64,000 nt of DNA from contig JAEXDA010000043.1 of the NCBI GenBank assembly GCA_023401925.1, positions 464,648-528,647 on the forward strand, read 5' to 3'. Made by a program: the position numbers and the translations under genes. Below are positions 53,038-60,965 of the stretch, in pieces (position 1 is the first letter of the stretch; the number at the start of each line of letters is the position of its first letter). The notes beneath the pieces are model-generated. The model was not told the origin of the DNA. It worked only from the letters and a program-made list of their open reading frames with translations, and searched no databases. Source of the stretch: Bacillota bacterium. GTDB lineage: Bacteria; Bacillota; UBA4882; UBA8346.

Positions 53038-53637
53038 ATGTCTCAACCTATGGCAATCTACGCATCCATACCGGCTTCATCAGGGGCGAACTGGGTAACG
53101 ACTATACCGAATTCAAGCCCGGTTACAGTGACCACACCTTATCCCCAATGGCCCAATGTCGACTGGTCTGATGGCAATATTACACCATCATTGGGTTATG
53201 GCGAAGTACCGCAATACTTATGGTCAACTCCAATTCCGGATCCTAATGATAATGCGCCAAAATCATTTACCCGGCGATTAACCGCCAGTACCCTAATTAA
53301 TTTACCCAATATACTGAAAATACCGGTAGGCGGTTCGATCGGTAATCAGTTTAGGTTCATTTTTTCCATTGCGGCGGATGATGAATACACTTTTCAAATC
53401 CTATTGAATGGTCAGTCCATAGCGGAAGAAGTTCCTACCACCGGGTATAACTTTCAAGTTCCGATACCGTTACCTTGGCGAAATGTTAAAACTTTTTCAT
53501 TTGGCCTTGGAAAGAAACCAATCACGATTAACAATAATGATATTTTAGATATTCAGACTACAGTATCTAACTTACCACAACCTCCCGGAACTGGTAACTT
53601 AGCAATGGTAACCTGGATTTTACAGCTTTTCTCATGA
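53038..53637 (+). CDS. unrecognised surface-type protein, MSQP-AIYASIP family, copy 2
   Basis: A 199-residue paralogue of the gene at 49899, starting MSQPMAIYASIPASSG at ATG 53038 after AAGGAGGA; the longer frame to 52966 crosses the promoter. Shared blocks: WPNVDWSDGNITPSLGYGEVPQYLWS, SFTRRLTAS, FSIAADDEYTFQILLNGQS, PLPWRNVKTFSFGLG, NNDILDIQTTVSNL and a hydrophobic MVTWILQLFS end. The ADDEYTFQILLNGQ stretch is very like the ADDxYxVYVNG strand of galactose-binding-like domains. No signal peptide. Function unknown; see findings. Confidence 0.75.
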   Translation: MSQPMAIYASIPASSGANWVTTIPNSSPVTVTTPYPQWPNVDWSDGNITPSLGYGEVPQYLWSTPIPDPNDNAPKSFTRRLTASTLINLPNILKIPVGGSIGNQFRFIFSIAADDEYTFQILLNGQSIAEEVPTTGYNFQVPIPLPWRNVKTFSFGLGKKPITINNNDILDIQTTVSNLPQPPGTGNLAMVTWILQLFS

Positions 53638-53700
53638 TCGCCGAAATAGGGTTCTGCCAAATTTAATCTTAAAAAGACTCTTCTCAAATTATAGTAAAAA

Positions 53701-53750
53701 ATACTAAGTTGCTTTCTTATTTCATGATAAATCTGAAAGCAACTTAGTAT
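53701..53750. terminator. long-stem bidirectional terminator
   Basis: Sixteen-pair perfect stem ATACTAAGTTGCTTTC / GAAAGCAACTTAGTAT with an 18-base loop, between converging genes. Confidence 0.78.
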
Positions 53751-53783
53751 TTGATAGGGTATGGATACGGCTTCTTCCAAGAA

Positions 53784-54443
53784 TCAATGGATGAATTCTT
53801 GATAATTACGTGTAAATATATCCCGTTGTTGGAAAAAACGAATGATATCATCCGATGAATTATTATATGAACACCAGGGTTCCCGTTGCATGGGAATACC
53901 TACGGTATAGCCCGCTTTAATAAATTCAATGCATTGGGCTGAATCATAAAAGTATGGATTTTCGAATAAATCTTCCCGCCAGGGAAGATCATATTGGGTA
54001 ATCATAATGATTCCGTCAACTGATCGTACCGGTTCATATTCATTGGTTATTTCATTGCCGTAAACAAAAGAATTTCCCAAAAAAACGATTTTACCGCACT
54101 GCTCGGTTGAATCACGCCAATTACCACTAAGCGGGATTTTCTTGGCTCCTATAATTCCCAACATTCCCAATTTGGGATATTTCTTAAACAAGGATAAAAT
54201 ATCCGGCAAAAAATTGCGGTTAATAATATTCATTTTCCTATGAAGATATATTTTATATTTGGCATTGGAATTGCGCATAGCAAAGTTGTAACCCTGGGCT
54301 ATACTGAAGTTACCGTGTAAAAATTTTTTCGTTAAAGTATATCCGGAAGGAAGATTTAATAAATCCAAGTATTTTGAAGATTCTTCACATTCATTTTCAT
54401 GGTTGGTGTAATAAATGAAAGTAAAGTTATTGTTATCTACCAT
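53784..54443 (-). CDS. StrF-like GT-A glycosyltransferase, divergent copy C
   Basis: A 219-residue paralogue of the two StrF-like genes, aligned without gaps at the N-terminus. The motif HQD at 68-70 is HRK here (KIYLHRKMNII), so the acidic metal-site residue is lost, while MLGIIGAKK, SVDGIIMITQYDLPWREDLFENPYFYD and CIEFIKAGYTVGI remain. It may be inactive, metal-independent, or retooled for binding. ATG 54443 follows AAAGGAG and overlaps the cgeB-like gene end upstream only at 54448-54464 for the longer frame. Co-transcribed with that gene. Confidence 0.74.
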   Translation of the reverse strand: MVDNNNFTFIYYTNHENECEESSKYLDLLNLPSGYTLTKKFLHGNFSIAQGYNFAMRNSNAKYKIYLHRKMNIINRNFLPDILSLFKKYPKLGMLGIIGAKKIPLSGNWRDSTEQCGKIVFLGNSFVYGNEITNEYEPVRSVDGIIMITQYDLPWREDLFENPYFYDSAQCIEFIKAGYTVGIPMQREPWCSYNNSSDDIIRFFQQRDIFTRNYQEFIH

Positions 54444-54447
54444 TTCA

Positions 54448-55428
54448 TCAACTCCTTTGAACATTACGTGTGGGTATTGTAATGCCTGTCTTTTTTAAGA
54501 TCATTTCCAATCGGTGATAAAATGTGTGTTCACGATAAGATCTTTGTTGTCCCGCAGTTGTTATTGATTCTCTTTTCTCCGGATGATGGAGATATTCAAT
54601 TATTTTATCTGCAAGGTCGATTGAGTCAGTAAAAGCAATCATCTCTCGGCCGACATTGAAACATTCCCATAAATCGGGTCGGCTGCTATCCACCAGTTGA
54701 AATGCGCCACTTCCTGCCAGGGCAAAAGTCCGATCATTAGGGCTCGTTCCCGGAATTCCTTTGGAGTTCCCCGAAGGAGGATTTGTCGGGTTGCGATGAA
54801 TATTGAGATTAATCTTCGCTCCGCAGTAATATTTTTGGACTTCCCAAAAATCACAAATAACAGGCATGATAAACTTTCTTAAATCCGGAACAAGCTCCTG
54901 CCCCCAATTTCCGATTAATTTAACATTAAAATTTTTTATTGAAGAAGCAATAGAATTTAAAATCCGGATCCGATCCGGAAAAGCAACTCCAACCAGACAA
55001 AGGTCACTATGATAAGACGGCGGAAAGAATATTCGATTATGAATTCTGGGGCTACAACACCAGGGAAGATAGTAAACATTTGGACGATGGTATTCCTTCA
55101 CGGCCTGTTTTTCAGTTGTAAAAACATAATCATAAGTTTCAACCATCTGCCCACGGTGGTAGTCAATCTCATAGGGATCTTCCACTAACCATAAAACAGT
55201 AACCGCTCCTTTATTTTTTGCATGTTGTACCAGATGCAAGGGGGTAAATGTTCCATGTATGACCAATAGTAGATCCGGTTTAAATTCATTGATAATATGA
55301 CTTGAAAGTTGAAAGGGATTAATTTGCTTCACATCACAGACAAAATCCTTGGTCAACGTATCAAAAATACCATAAGCATACCGGGATTCAAAAGTCAAAC
55401 CACCGGAATCGACAAAAAGAATTCTCAT
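54448..55428 (-). CDS. CgeB-like spore glycosyltransferase, copy 1
   Basis: A 326-residue CgeB-family protein: LFVDSGGLTFESRYAYGIFDTL at the N-terminus, FKPDLLLVIHGTFTPLHLVQHAK, TVLWLVEDPYEID, YDYVFTTEKQAV, VYYLPWCCSPRIH, and the C-terminal PNDRTFALAGSGAFQLVD block typical of the Glyco_trans_1_2 part. In Bacillus subtilis cgeB is expressed late from sigma-K and modifies the outer spore surface; that role is extended here by family. No clear ribosome site close to the ATG. Confidence 0.85.
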   Translation of the reverse strand: MRILFVDSGGLTFESRYAYGIFDTLTKDFVCDVKQINPFQLSSHIINEFKPDLLLVIHGTFTPLHLVQHAKNKGAVTVLWLVEDPYEIDYHRGQMVETYDYVFTTEKQAVKEYHRPNVYYLPWCCSPRIHNRIFFPPSYHSDLCLVGVAFPDRIRILNSIASSIKNFNVKLIGNWGQELVPDLRKFIMPVICDFWEVQKYYCGAKINLNIHRNPTNPPSGNSKGIPGTSPNDRTFALAGSGAFQLVDSSRPDLWECFNVGREMIAFTDSIDLADKIIEYLHHPEKRESITTAGQQRSYREHTFYHRLEMILKKTGITIPTRNVQRS

Positions 55429-55559
55429 TGAATAGTTCCTCTTATAAGCTTTTTATGGTCCAAAACCGAAATAAATATATTGAATTATTATGGAACTATC
55501 TTATGAAAAATCCCCTGTTTTTGAAACATCGACAATTGAAATATACCTATGTCAGACAC

Positions 55560-55587
55560 ACCATCACCAGTAAAAAAACATATACTT
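55560..55587 (+). promoter_or_regulatory. sigma-K-like promoter before the GT2/cgeB pair
   Basis: AC at 55560-55561, 17 bases, CATATACTT at 55579-55587 (last base differs from CATANNNTA). Confidence 0.45.
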
Positions 55588-55654
55588 GAGTATATTACTA
55601 TAAAGTCCCCTGTAGAGACCATTTATAAATAACCATTGAAAAAGGTGATTGTTT

Positions 55655-56437
55655 TTGAAATTCTCGGTAATTATCAATTGTTATAATACCCTCCCTATTA
55701 TCAAAAAATGTGTAGATTCAGTAATTCAATCAACCGATTCAAATACTGAAATTCTATTAGTTAATAATCATCCGCCTTATCCAGATGTTCAAACTTATTT
55801 AAAAGGCTACATTCATCAGCGTGTCAAAATATTGGATCCCGGAAAAAACCTATCCCATATTTTAGGCACTCAATTTGCTGAAAAGTTTGCCGGTGGGGAG
55901 TATTTAGTTCGGATGGATGATGATGCGGTCCTTCCAAAAAACAATTGGATTAATGCGATGAGCCAAGCGTTAAATCAATTTTCAGATTTAGCCTATGTAG
56001 GATTACCTTGGCCGGGTGTTCCTTTAACCGGTAACGATCGGATAAATACACCCGAATTCGCACTGGAATATGCGGATGTGGTTCTTTTTACTTGCGTAAT
56101 GTTTAGACGAAGTATCTGGCGTTCTTATTTTGTAATTCCCCAACAAGGAATTTACGGAAATGACGATACCTATTCTGCCCAAAAGGCCAATCAACTTGGT
56201 TTAAAAAAAGCTTATCTTGTTTCTCATCCTTGTGAACATTTAGGTCGAACCTCCGAATGCGATCCTCTTTATGGGGCCTGGAAGGTATTTTACGCAATGA
56301 ATATTACTAAATTAGGCTTTGAGGCATGGCGTAATTTAATTTCTCAATTTAGTCTTCAAGAAGAAAATCTATTGCGACAATTCGGGTATCCCCAGGATCA
56401 AATCGAACAAATAAAAACGGTTTTATCCAAACCATAA
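55655..56437 (+). CDS. GT2 family glycosyltransferase
   Basis: A 260-residue GT-A transferase: KFSVIINCYNTLPIIKKCVDSVI, EILLVNNHPPYPD, and RMDDDAVLPKNNW (DDD metal site), then VVLFTCVMFRRSIW and YGNDDTYSAQKANQLGLK. Start TTG 55655 after AAAGGTGA; a TTG two codons earlier is an alternative. It is followed 56 bases later by the second CgeB gene, with which it probably forms a unit. Confidence 0.84.
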   Translation: MKFSVIINCYNTLPIIKKCVDSVIQSTDSNTEILLVNNHPPYPDVQTYLKGYIHQRVKILDPGKNLSHILGTQFAEKFAGGEYLVRMDDDAVLPKNNWINAMSQALNQFSDLAYVGLPWPGVPLTGNDRINTPEFALEYADVVLFTCVMFRRSIWRSYFVIPQQGIYGNDDTYSAQKANQLGLKKAYLVSHPCEHLGRTSECDPLYGAWKVFYAMNITKLGFEAWRNLISQFSLQEENLLRQFGYPQDQIEQIKTVLSKP

Positions 56438-56493
56438 AAGATAAGTCTTCCGAATCTACATGAAAACTGCATGCAAAGAAGGAGGAATATTTT

Positions 56494-57576
56494 TTGAAAG
56501 TATTATTCGTAGACTCTGGTGGGCCCGGGTTCAATACTCGTTACTCTTATGATGTTTATTCTACTTTAGCAAAAGAGTTTAAATGCATAACCCGGCAAGT
56601 ATCACCTCAGAATCTTTCCCCCGGGCTGTTAACCAGTTTTCATCCGGATATTTTATTGGTAATGCATGGTTCAATTACATCTTGCCATCTGGTTCGTTTG
56701 GCAAAATCTTTAGGAGCGACTACCATATTATGGATAATAGAAGACCCCTACGAAATCGATGTACACCGCGGAGAAATGGTAAATTCTTATGATTATGTTT
56801 TTACGAACGAACGATTAGCGGTCGGACAATACGCTAGACAGAATGTATATTATCTTCCATGGTGCTGTAATCCAGAAGTTCATCGAAGTTTAATAATCTC
56901 GAATAATTACCAAAGTGATTTATGCTTTGTAGGAATGGGTTTTCGAAACCGGGTTCGGATATTGAATGCAATTGCTCCGCGAATTCAAAATTTAAACGTG
57001 AAATTAATTGGCGATTGGCAAAGTTGGGGCGAAGAGTTAGTTCCAAGCTTAAAACGATTTGTCCTTCCAACCATCAACGATTTCCGGGAAGTGCAAAAAT
57101 ATTATAACGGAGCAAAGATTAATCTCAATATTCATCGTGACCCTGTTGACCCTCCAACAGGAAACAGTTTAGGTATTGGAGCTTGCAGCCCAAATGATCG
57201 TACATTTGCCTTGGCGGGTTGCGGATCCTTTCAACTGGTAGATTATACCCGTTCCGGTGTTTGGGAGTATTTCACAGATGGGGCTGAAATCGTTGGTTTC
57301 AACGATCCAGGAGATCTTGCCCAAAAGATTGACTTTTATCTTGTGAATCCTCAATTGCGAATTAATATAGGCAAAGCCGCACAGAGGAAAGCATATTTAT
57401 CAAATACATTTAAACATCGCCTGAATGAAATCTTCAGGATTGTCAATAAATCAACCCATCGTTATAACAATAAAAGTTATTCCAGTGGTAAGATAAACCA
57501 ATCTGGTCAAGGTTTTTATTCCTCTCTAACTAAAAATAACCCGAACCACGAATTTCGGGTTCGGTCGAATCAGTAA
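56494..57576 (+). CDS. CgeB-like spore glycosyltransferase, copy 2 with C-terminal tail
   Basis: A 360-residue paralogue of the gene at 54448 (LFVDSGGPGFNTRYSYDVYSTL, PDILLVMHGSITSCHLVRLAK, TILWIIEDPYEID, VYYLPWCCNPEVH, PNDRTFALAGCGSFQLVD). TTG 56494 follows GGAGGA. Compared with copy 1 it has about 35 extra C-terminal residues rich in Ser, Asn, Lys and Tyr (RYNNKSYSSGKINQSGQGFY). The two copies face away from each other across a 300-base-plus region with the GT2 between, an arrangement suggesting inverted duplication. Confidence 0.85.
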   Translation: MKVLFVDSGGPGFNTRYSYDVYSTLAKEFKCITRQVSPQNLSPGLLTSFHPDILLVMHGSITSCHLVRLAKSLGATTILWIIEDPYEIDVHRGEMVNSYDYVFTNERLAVGQYARQNVYYLPWCCNPEVHRSLIISNNYQSDLCFVGMGFRNRVRILNAIAPRIQNLNVKLIGDWQSWGEELVPSLKRFVLPTINDFREVQKYYNGAKINLNIHRDPVDPPTGNSLGIGACSPNDRTFALAGCGSFQLVDYTRSGVWEYFTDGAEIVGFNDPGDLAQKIDFYLVNPQLRINIGKAAQRKAYLSNTFKHRLNEIFRIVNKSTHRYNNKSYSSGKINQSGQGFYSSLTKNNPNHEFRVRSNQ

Positions 57577-57579
57577 AGT

Positions 57580-58389
57580 TCATTTTATACAGCAAAAATG
57601 TAAATCTTTTTCCTGGGGAAAAACCGGCACATTATTTTCCATAAGATGCTCCCAACCGAATTCCAGGAGCTCCTTAGCCCATTTTTTATTAAAATGCTGG
57701 TAACTAATGTTTTCTAATCTTTTACACTCGGAAATATCGCTATGATTAAATGAAACATGACAAAAATGCTTGACTAGCACGTCTAGTGCCACCCGCAATT
57801 GATAACCGGCTTTTCGAATGCGTAGGGATATATCAAAATCATCGGCTCCCAAGGGCATGTTTTCATCAAAATAACCGATTTTTTCTATCAAGCGCCGGTC
57901 AAAGAGAAATAAACACCCGATAATAAATTTCGCCGGTTCGGATTGGTGTCGGTAAACGGTTGCAAATTTGCGATCCGCAGCCTCCAATTTGCTCGAATAT
58001 GAAAGAGGTAAGGCGGCCTGCGGGCCGCCAATACCAATTCCCTTGGGGCCAACTGCTAAAGTATTTGAATTGTTAAATAAATGCCAACATAAACGGGATA
58101 ACCATCCTTTGGGTATTAAAATATCAGGATTCATGGTTACCAAAACATCTCCGCATGATTGGGATATTCCTTGATTACAGGCTTTCGTAAAGCCGAAATT
58201 GGATTGATTTAAAATCAATTTTATTTCGGGTTGCTTTATTTTTTGTAAAAAAGCCACAGAATCGTCGGATGAATGATTATCAACTACAATAATTTCATAA
58301 GGTATATCCGTATTGGATTTTAGGCTTGTTAGACATGATTCCAAAAATGGCCTCGAATTAAAATTAACGATTATAATACTGGCTTTCAA
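57580..58389 (-). CDS. GT2 family glycosyltransferase
   Basis: A 269-residue GT-A transferase: ASIIIVNFNSRPFLESCLTSL, IIVVDNHSSDDSVAFLQ, LNQSNFGFTKACNQGI, metal motif in TMNPDILIP, KFIIGCLFLFDRRLIEKIGYFDE and DDFDISLRIRKAGY. Start TTG 58389 after GGGAGGA; the frame upstream to 58449 carries no homology. It converges with cgeB copy 2, with stops three bases apart. Confidence 0.85.
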   Translation of the reverse strand: MKASIIIVNFNSRPFLESCLTSLKSNTDIPYEIIVVDNHSSDDSVAFLQKIKQPEIKLILNQSNFGFTKACNQGISQSCGDVLVTMNPDILIPKGWLSRLCWHLFNNSNTLAVGPKGIGIGGPQAALPLSYSSKLEAADRKFATVYRHQSEPAKFIIGCLFLFDRRLIEKIGYFDENMPLGADDFDISLRIRKAGYQLRVALDVLVKHFCHVSFNHSDISECKRLENISYQHFNKKWAKELLEFGWEHLMENNVPVFPQEKDLHFCCIK

Positions 58390-58576
58390 AATATTCCTCC
58401 CATCAACTTTTTTTCTGGAAAACCAGGTTGCCGCTGTCAATAGTTTCAATGTTTTAAAGAATAGTTAAATATATTTTCAATAAATTGTTTTGATACCAGT
58501 CGCTATGAATATCAAGGATGCCTTAATCAGCATACAATAATAAGAGTGATATGATCTTCTTTGGGAGGTCTTCGGT

Positions 58577-59317
58577 ATGAAAGGAATCATCCTGGCTGGA
58601 GGGATAGGGACTAGATTATCGCCGCTTACGGAGGTTATCAACAAGCATTTATTACCTGTCGGTAGAGAACCCATGATTTGGCATCCTATAAGGCAATTAA
58701 TTGAGACTGGAATTATAGAGATTTTAATAGTGTCATCCGCAGAACATATGGGACTCTTGATTGAGTCTTTGGGATCAGGAAACCGTTTCGGATGTGAACT
58801 GACCTTTAGGGTTCAGGAAAAGGCCGGAGGTATTGCCCATGCTTTAGCGATTGGGGAACGGTTTGCAGGTGGTGAGCGAATTATAGTGTTACTGGGAGAT
58901 AATATTTTTGAATATTCCATCTCTACTTACGTTCATGATTTTTTACGGCAGGAGACTGGAGCACGTATTCTTTTAAAGGAAGTCACCGATCCCGAACGTT
59001 TCGGCATTGCAACTTTGTATGATGAAAAGATAGATTCAATTGAAGAAAAACCAACCAAACCCAAGAGCCATTACGCTGTAACAGGGTGTTATATGTACGA
59101 TTTCCAAGTTTTTGATATCATCCGTGCGGTTAATCCCTCAACCCGTGGTGAAATGGAGATTACCACTGTCAACAATCTTTATATCAAGCAAGGACAAATG
59201 GAATATAGTTTTATTGATGGACGTTGGACTGATGCCGGAACCTACGAATCATTAAATGAAGCAAATTGTATCTTATCGGCTAATCATAATAAAATTCTTA
59301 GGAAAAACTCGCTTTAA
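58577..59317 (+). CDS. sugar-1-phosphate nucleotidyltransferase (RmlA-like, short)
   Basis: A 246-residue nucleotidyltransferase of the RmlA group: GIILAGGIGTRLSPLTEVINKHLLPVG at the N-terminus (GGxGTRL and the KxLLPV Lys), VLLGDNIFE (metal Asp), EEKPTKPKSHYAVTGCYMYD and GEMEITTVNNLYI, and GRWTDAGTYESL. Standard RmlA has about 290 residues; this lacks the C-terminal part and is the shorter form found in many bacteria. It could start the rhamnose route completed at 47567-48963. TTGGGAGG precedes the ATG; CATACAATA near 58531 resembles a sigma-E/K -10. Confidence 0.87.
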   Translation: MKGIILAGGIGTRLSPLTEVINKHLLPVGREPMIWHPIRQLIETGIIEILIVSSAEHMGLLIESLGSGNRFGCELTFRVQEKAGGIAHALAIGERFAGGERIIVLLGDNIFEYSISTYVHDFLRQETGARILLKEVTDPERFGIATLYDEKIDSIEEKPTKPKSHYAVTGCYMYDFQVFDIIRAVNPSTRGEMEITTVNNLYIKQGQMEYSFIDGRWTDAGTYESLNEANCILSANHNKILRKNSL

Positions 59318-59375
59318 AATAAATCTGGCATTATTTCCATTCAAACTATGATCTTATCCAATATAACGAATTGCT

Positions 59376-59402
59376 AAAAGCCCGGAGGACCGGGCTTTTT
59401 TG
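59376..59402. terminator. bidirectional terminator
   Basis: Stem AAAAGCCCGG / CCGGGCTTTT with loop AGGA, then T run; between converging genes. Confidence 0.9.
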
Positions 59403-59436
59403 TTGTACCAGCTGAATATCTATAATTGCATCAATT

Positions 59437-59808
59437 TCAACAATTGCATATCGTGCTGAAAGTATTGGAAGGATGAACGATGGTGATGCCTTGAGTGCAA
59501 GGCAAACGAAGGTTCTCAACTTTTAAGGCCACTGTTTGCAGAATCTGTGATACGGCCAAAATAATCTCAATATTCGTTAACCCTGTACCACCCTGCAAGA
59601 GGGCAATCGCTTGGTTTAAGCGGTTAATAATGTCGGCTTTTCGAACGGCATTGAGCGGTAAGTCCTGAACCGCCCCTTGAACTAATAACAATTGATTCAC
59701 TAAAGAAGCCGCTGCAGCTGGGGTTAAACTACCAGGGGTACTTAAGAAAGAATCTACAATTTGAGCTGCATTTGCAATATCTTGAAGGACTGAACATTTA
59801 CTACTCAT
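59437..59808 (-). CDS. small Cys-capped helical protein, possible coat component
   Basis: A 123-residue protein I do not recognise. It starts MSSKCSVLQDIANAAQIVDSFLS and ends STICNC, with one more Cys near residue 104; between are helical segments rich in Ala, Leu, Gln and Asn (AAAASLVNQLLLVQGAVQDL, IINRLNQAIALLQGG, IILAVSQILQTVALKVENL). No signal peptide or membrane helix. GGAGGTG precedes the ATG. Cysteines at both ends and the position next to coat and glycan genes suggest a crosslinked coat or exosporium protein; this is a guess. Confidence 0.65.
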   Translation of the reverse strand: MSSKCSVLQDIANAAQIVDSFLSTPGSLTPAAAASLVNQLLLVQGAVQDLPLNAVRKADIINRLNQAIALLQGGTGLTNIEIILAVSQILQTVALKVENLRLPCTQGITIVHPSNTFSTICNC

Positions 59809-59906
59809 TCAATAACACCTCCGAAATCATCTTATGAGGATAATTATATTAAGGCGCTATTCAATGCTATAAAAATGCAAATTTCCTGATATTTTCTGTT
59901 TTTTTA

Positions 59907-60887
59907 CTAGGAGTTACTCATTTGTTGAACTTTTAGCCGGTTTCTCCAATAGTCCAATAAATCGGCCAAAGTCTTTTCAAAAGGAATTTTAGGCTCCCAT
60001 CCTGTTACTTTATTGAATTTTTTATATGTCCCTAGCAAAACTGGTACATCTGAAGGCCTGATTCTGGTTGGATCTATTTTAATATCGATTTTTTTATCCG
60101 AGTAACTCAAAATAATATTTAAAACTTTTTTAATAGGATATGAATTCCCTGTGCAAATTTGATATACTTCTCCCGCTTTTCCTTTTTGCAGGGCCAACCA
60201 ATAAGCACAGGCTATATCTCTAACATCCGTGAAATCCCTTCTTGTTTCCAAATCGCCGACATAAACCATGGGAATCCTGATACCAAGTTCGATCTCGGCG
60301 ACCTGTTTTGCAAAATCAGATGCCACAAAAAGCTCTCCTTGCCGAGGGCCAGTATGATTAAATGCCCGGGTTCTCACAATATCAAGCCCATAACTTTTAT
60401 AATATTGATATCCGAGCATATCTTGGGCTACTTTACTGATACCGTGAGGAGTAAGAGGTCTTAATTGGTTATTTTCATTGATCGGAAGTTCTTCATCCAG
60501 AACCAAACCATATTCCTCACTGGAACCCGCAATCATAATTCTACAATCCGGCGAAATATTCCTCACTGCTTCCAGAATATTGATTTGACCGATTATATTG
60601 TTGGTAATTGTATCATTGGGGCTATTCCAAGAAGCCGGTACATAACTGTGTCCTGCTAAGTGAAATAAATACTTTGGCCTAACGTTTTCAATCAAATCCC
60701 GGACAGATTTGGCATCTCTTAATTCACATTCATAAAACTTAATCCGATTTTCAATTTTTTGCAAGTTACTTCGGTTACTTCGCCAACGGACCGAACCATA
60801 AATCTCTGCATCCTCGATAGAGTCTAAAATGTATTCGGCAAGATGACTACCGGAAAACCCGGTGATGCCAGTGATTAATACCTTCAT
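59907..60887 (-). CDS. GDP-6-deoxy-mannose reductase/GMD-like SDR with altered active site
   Basis: A 326-residue extended SDR: VLITGITGFSGSHLAEYI (NAD loop at 7-13), FHLAGHSYVPASWNSP, the SSEEYG segment at 122-127 that is typical of RMD-type reductases (GMD has SSELYG), RAFNHTGPRQGE and RRDFTDVRDIA. The catalytic YxxxK is HxxxK here (PHGISK, His148/Lys152). Product would be a GDP-linked 6-deoxyhexose such as GDP-D-rhamnose, but activity is doubtful or altered. A perfect palindrome lies about 80 bases upstream. Confidence 0.8.
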   Translation of the reverse strand: MKVLITGITGFSGSHLAEYILDSIEDAEIYGSVRWRSNRSNLQKIENRIKFYECELRDAKSVRDLIENVRPKYLFHLAGHSYVPASWNSPNDTITNNIIGQINILEAVRNISPDCRIMIAGSSEEYGLVLDEELPINENNQLRPLTPHGISKVAQDMLGYQYYKSYGLDIVRTRAFNHTGPRQGELFVASDFAKQVAEIELGIRIPMVYVGDLETRRDFTDVRDIACAYWLALQKGKAGEVYQICTGNSYPIKKVLNIILSYSDKKIDIKIDPTRIRPSDVPVLLGTYKKFNKVTGWEPKIPFEKTLADLLDYWRNRLKVQQMSNS

Positions 60888-60965
60888 AATTGCCTTGGAC
60901 CTCCTTTATAAGTCGAATTTTTTTAAAAAAGCATGCTCATTTTAGAAAATCAGGAAACAAAAATT

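Noticed and set aside
57537..57561. Hairpin CCCGAA/TTCGGG at the 3' end of cgeB copy 2 as terminator
   Set aside because: It lies within the coding end and has no following T run.
58531..58539. CATACAATA before the RmlA-like gene as a firm promoter
   Set aside because: The -10 fits sigma-E or sigma-K, but neither a properly spaced AC nor a properly spaced sigma-E -35 was found.
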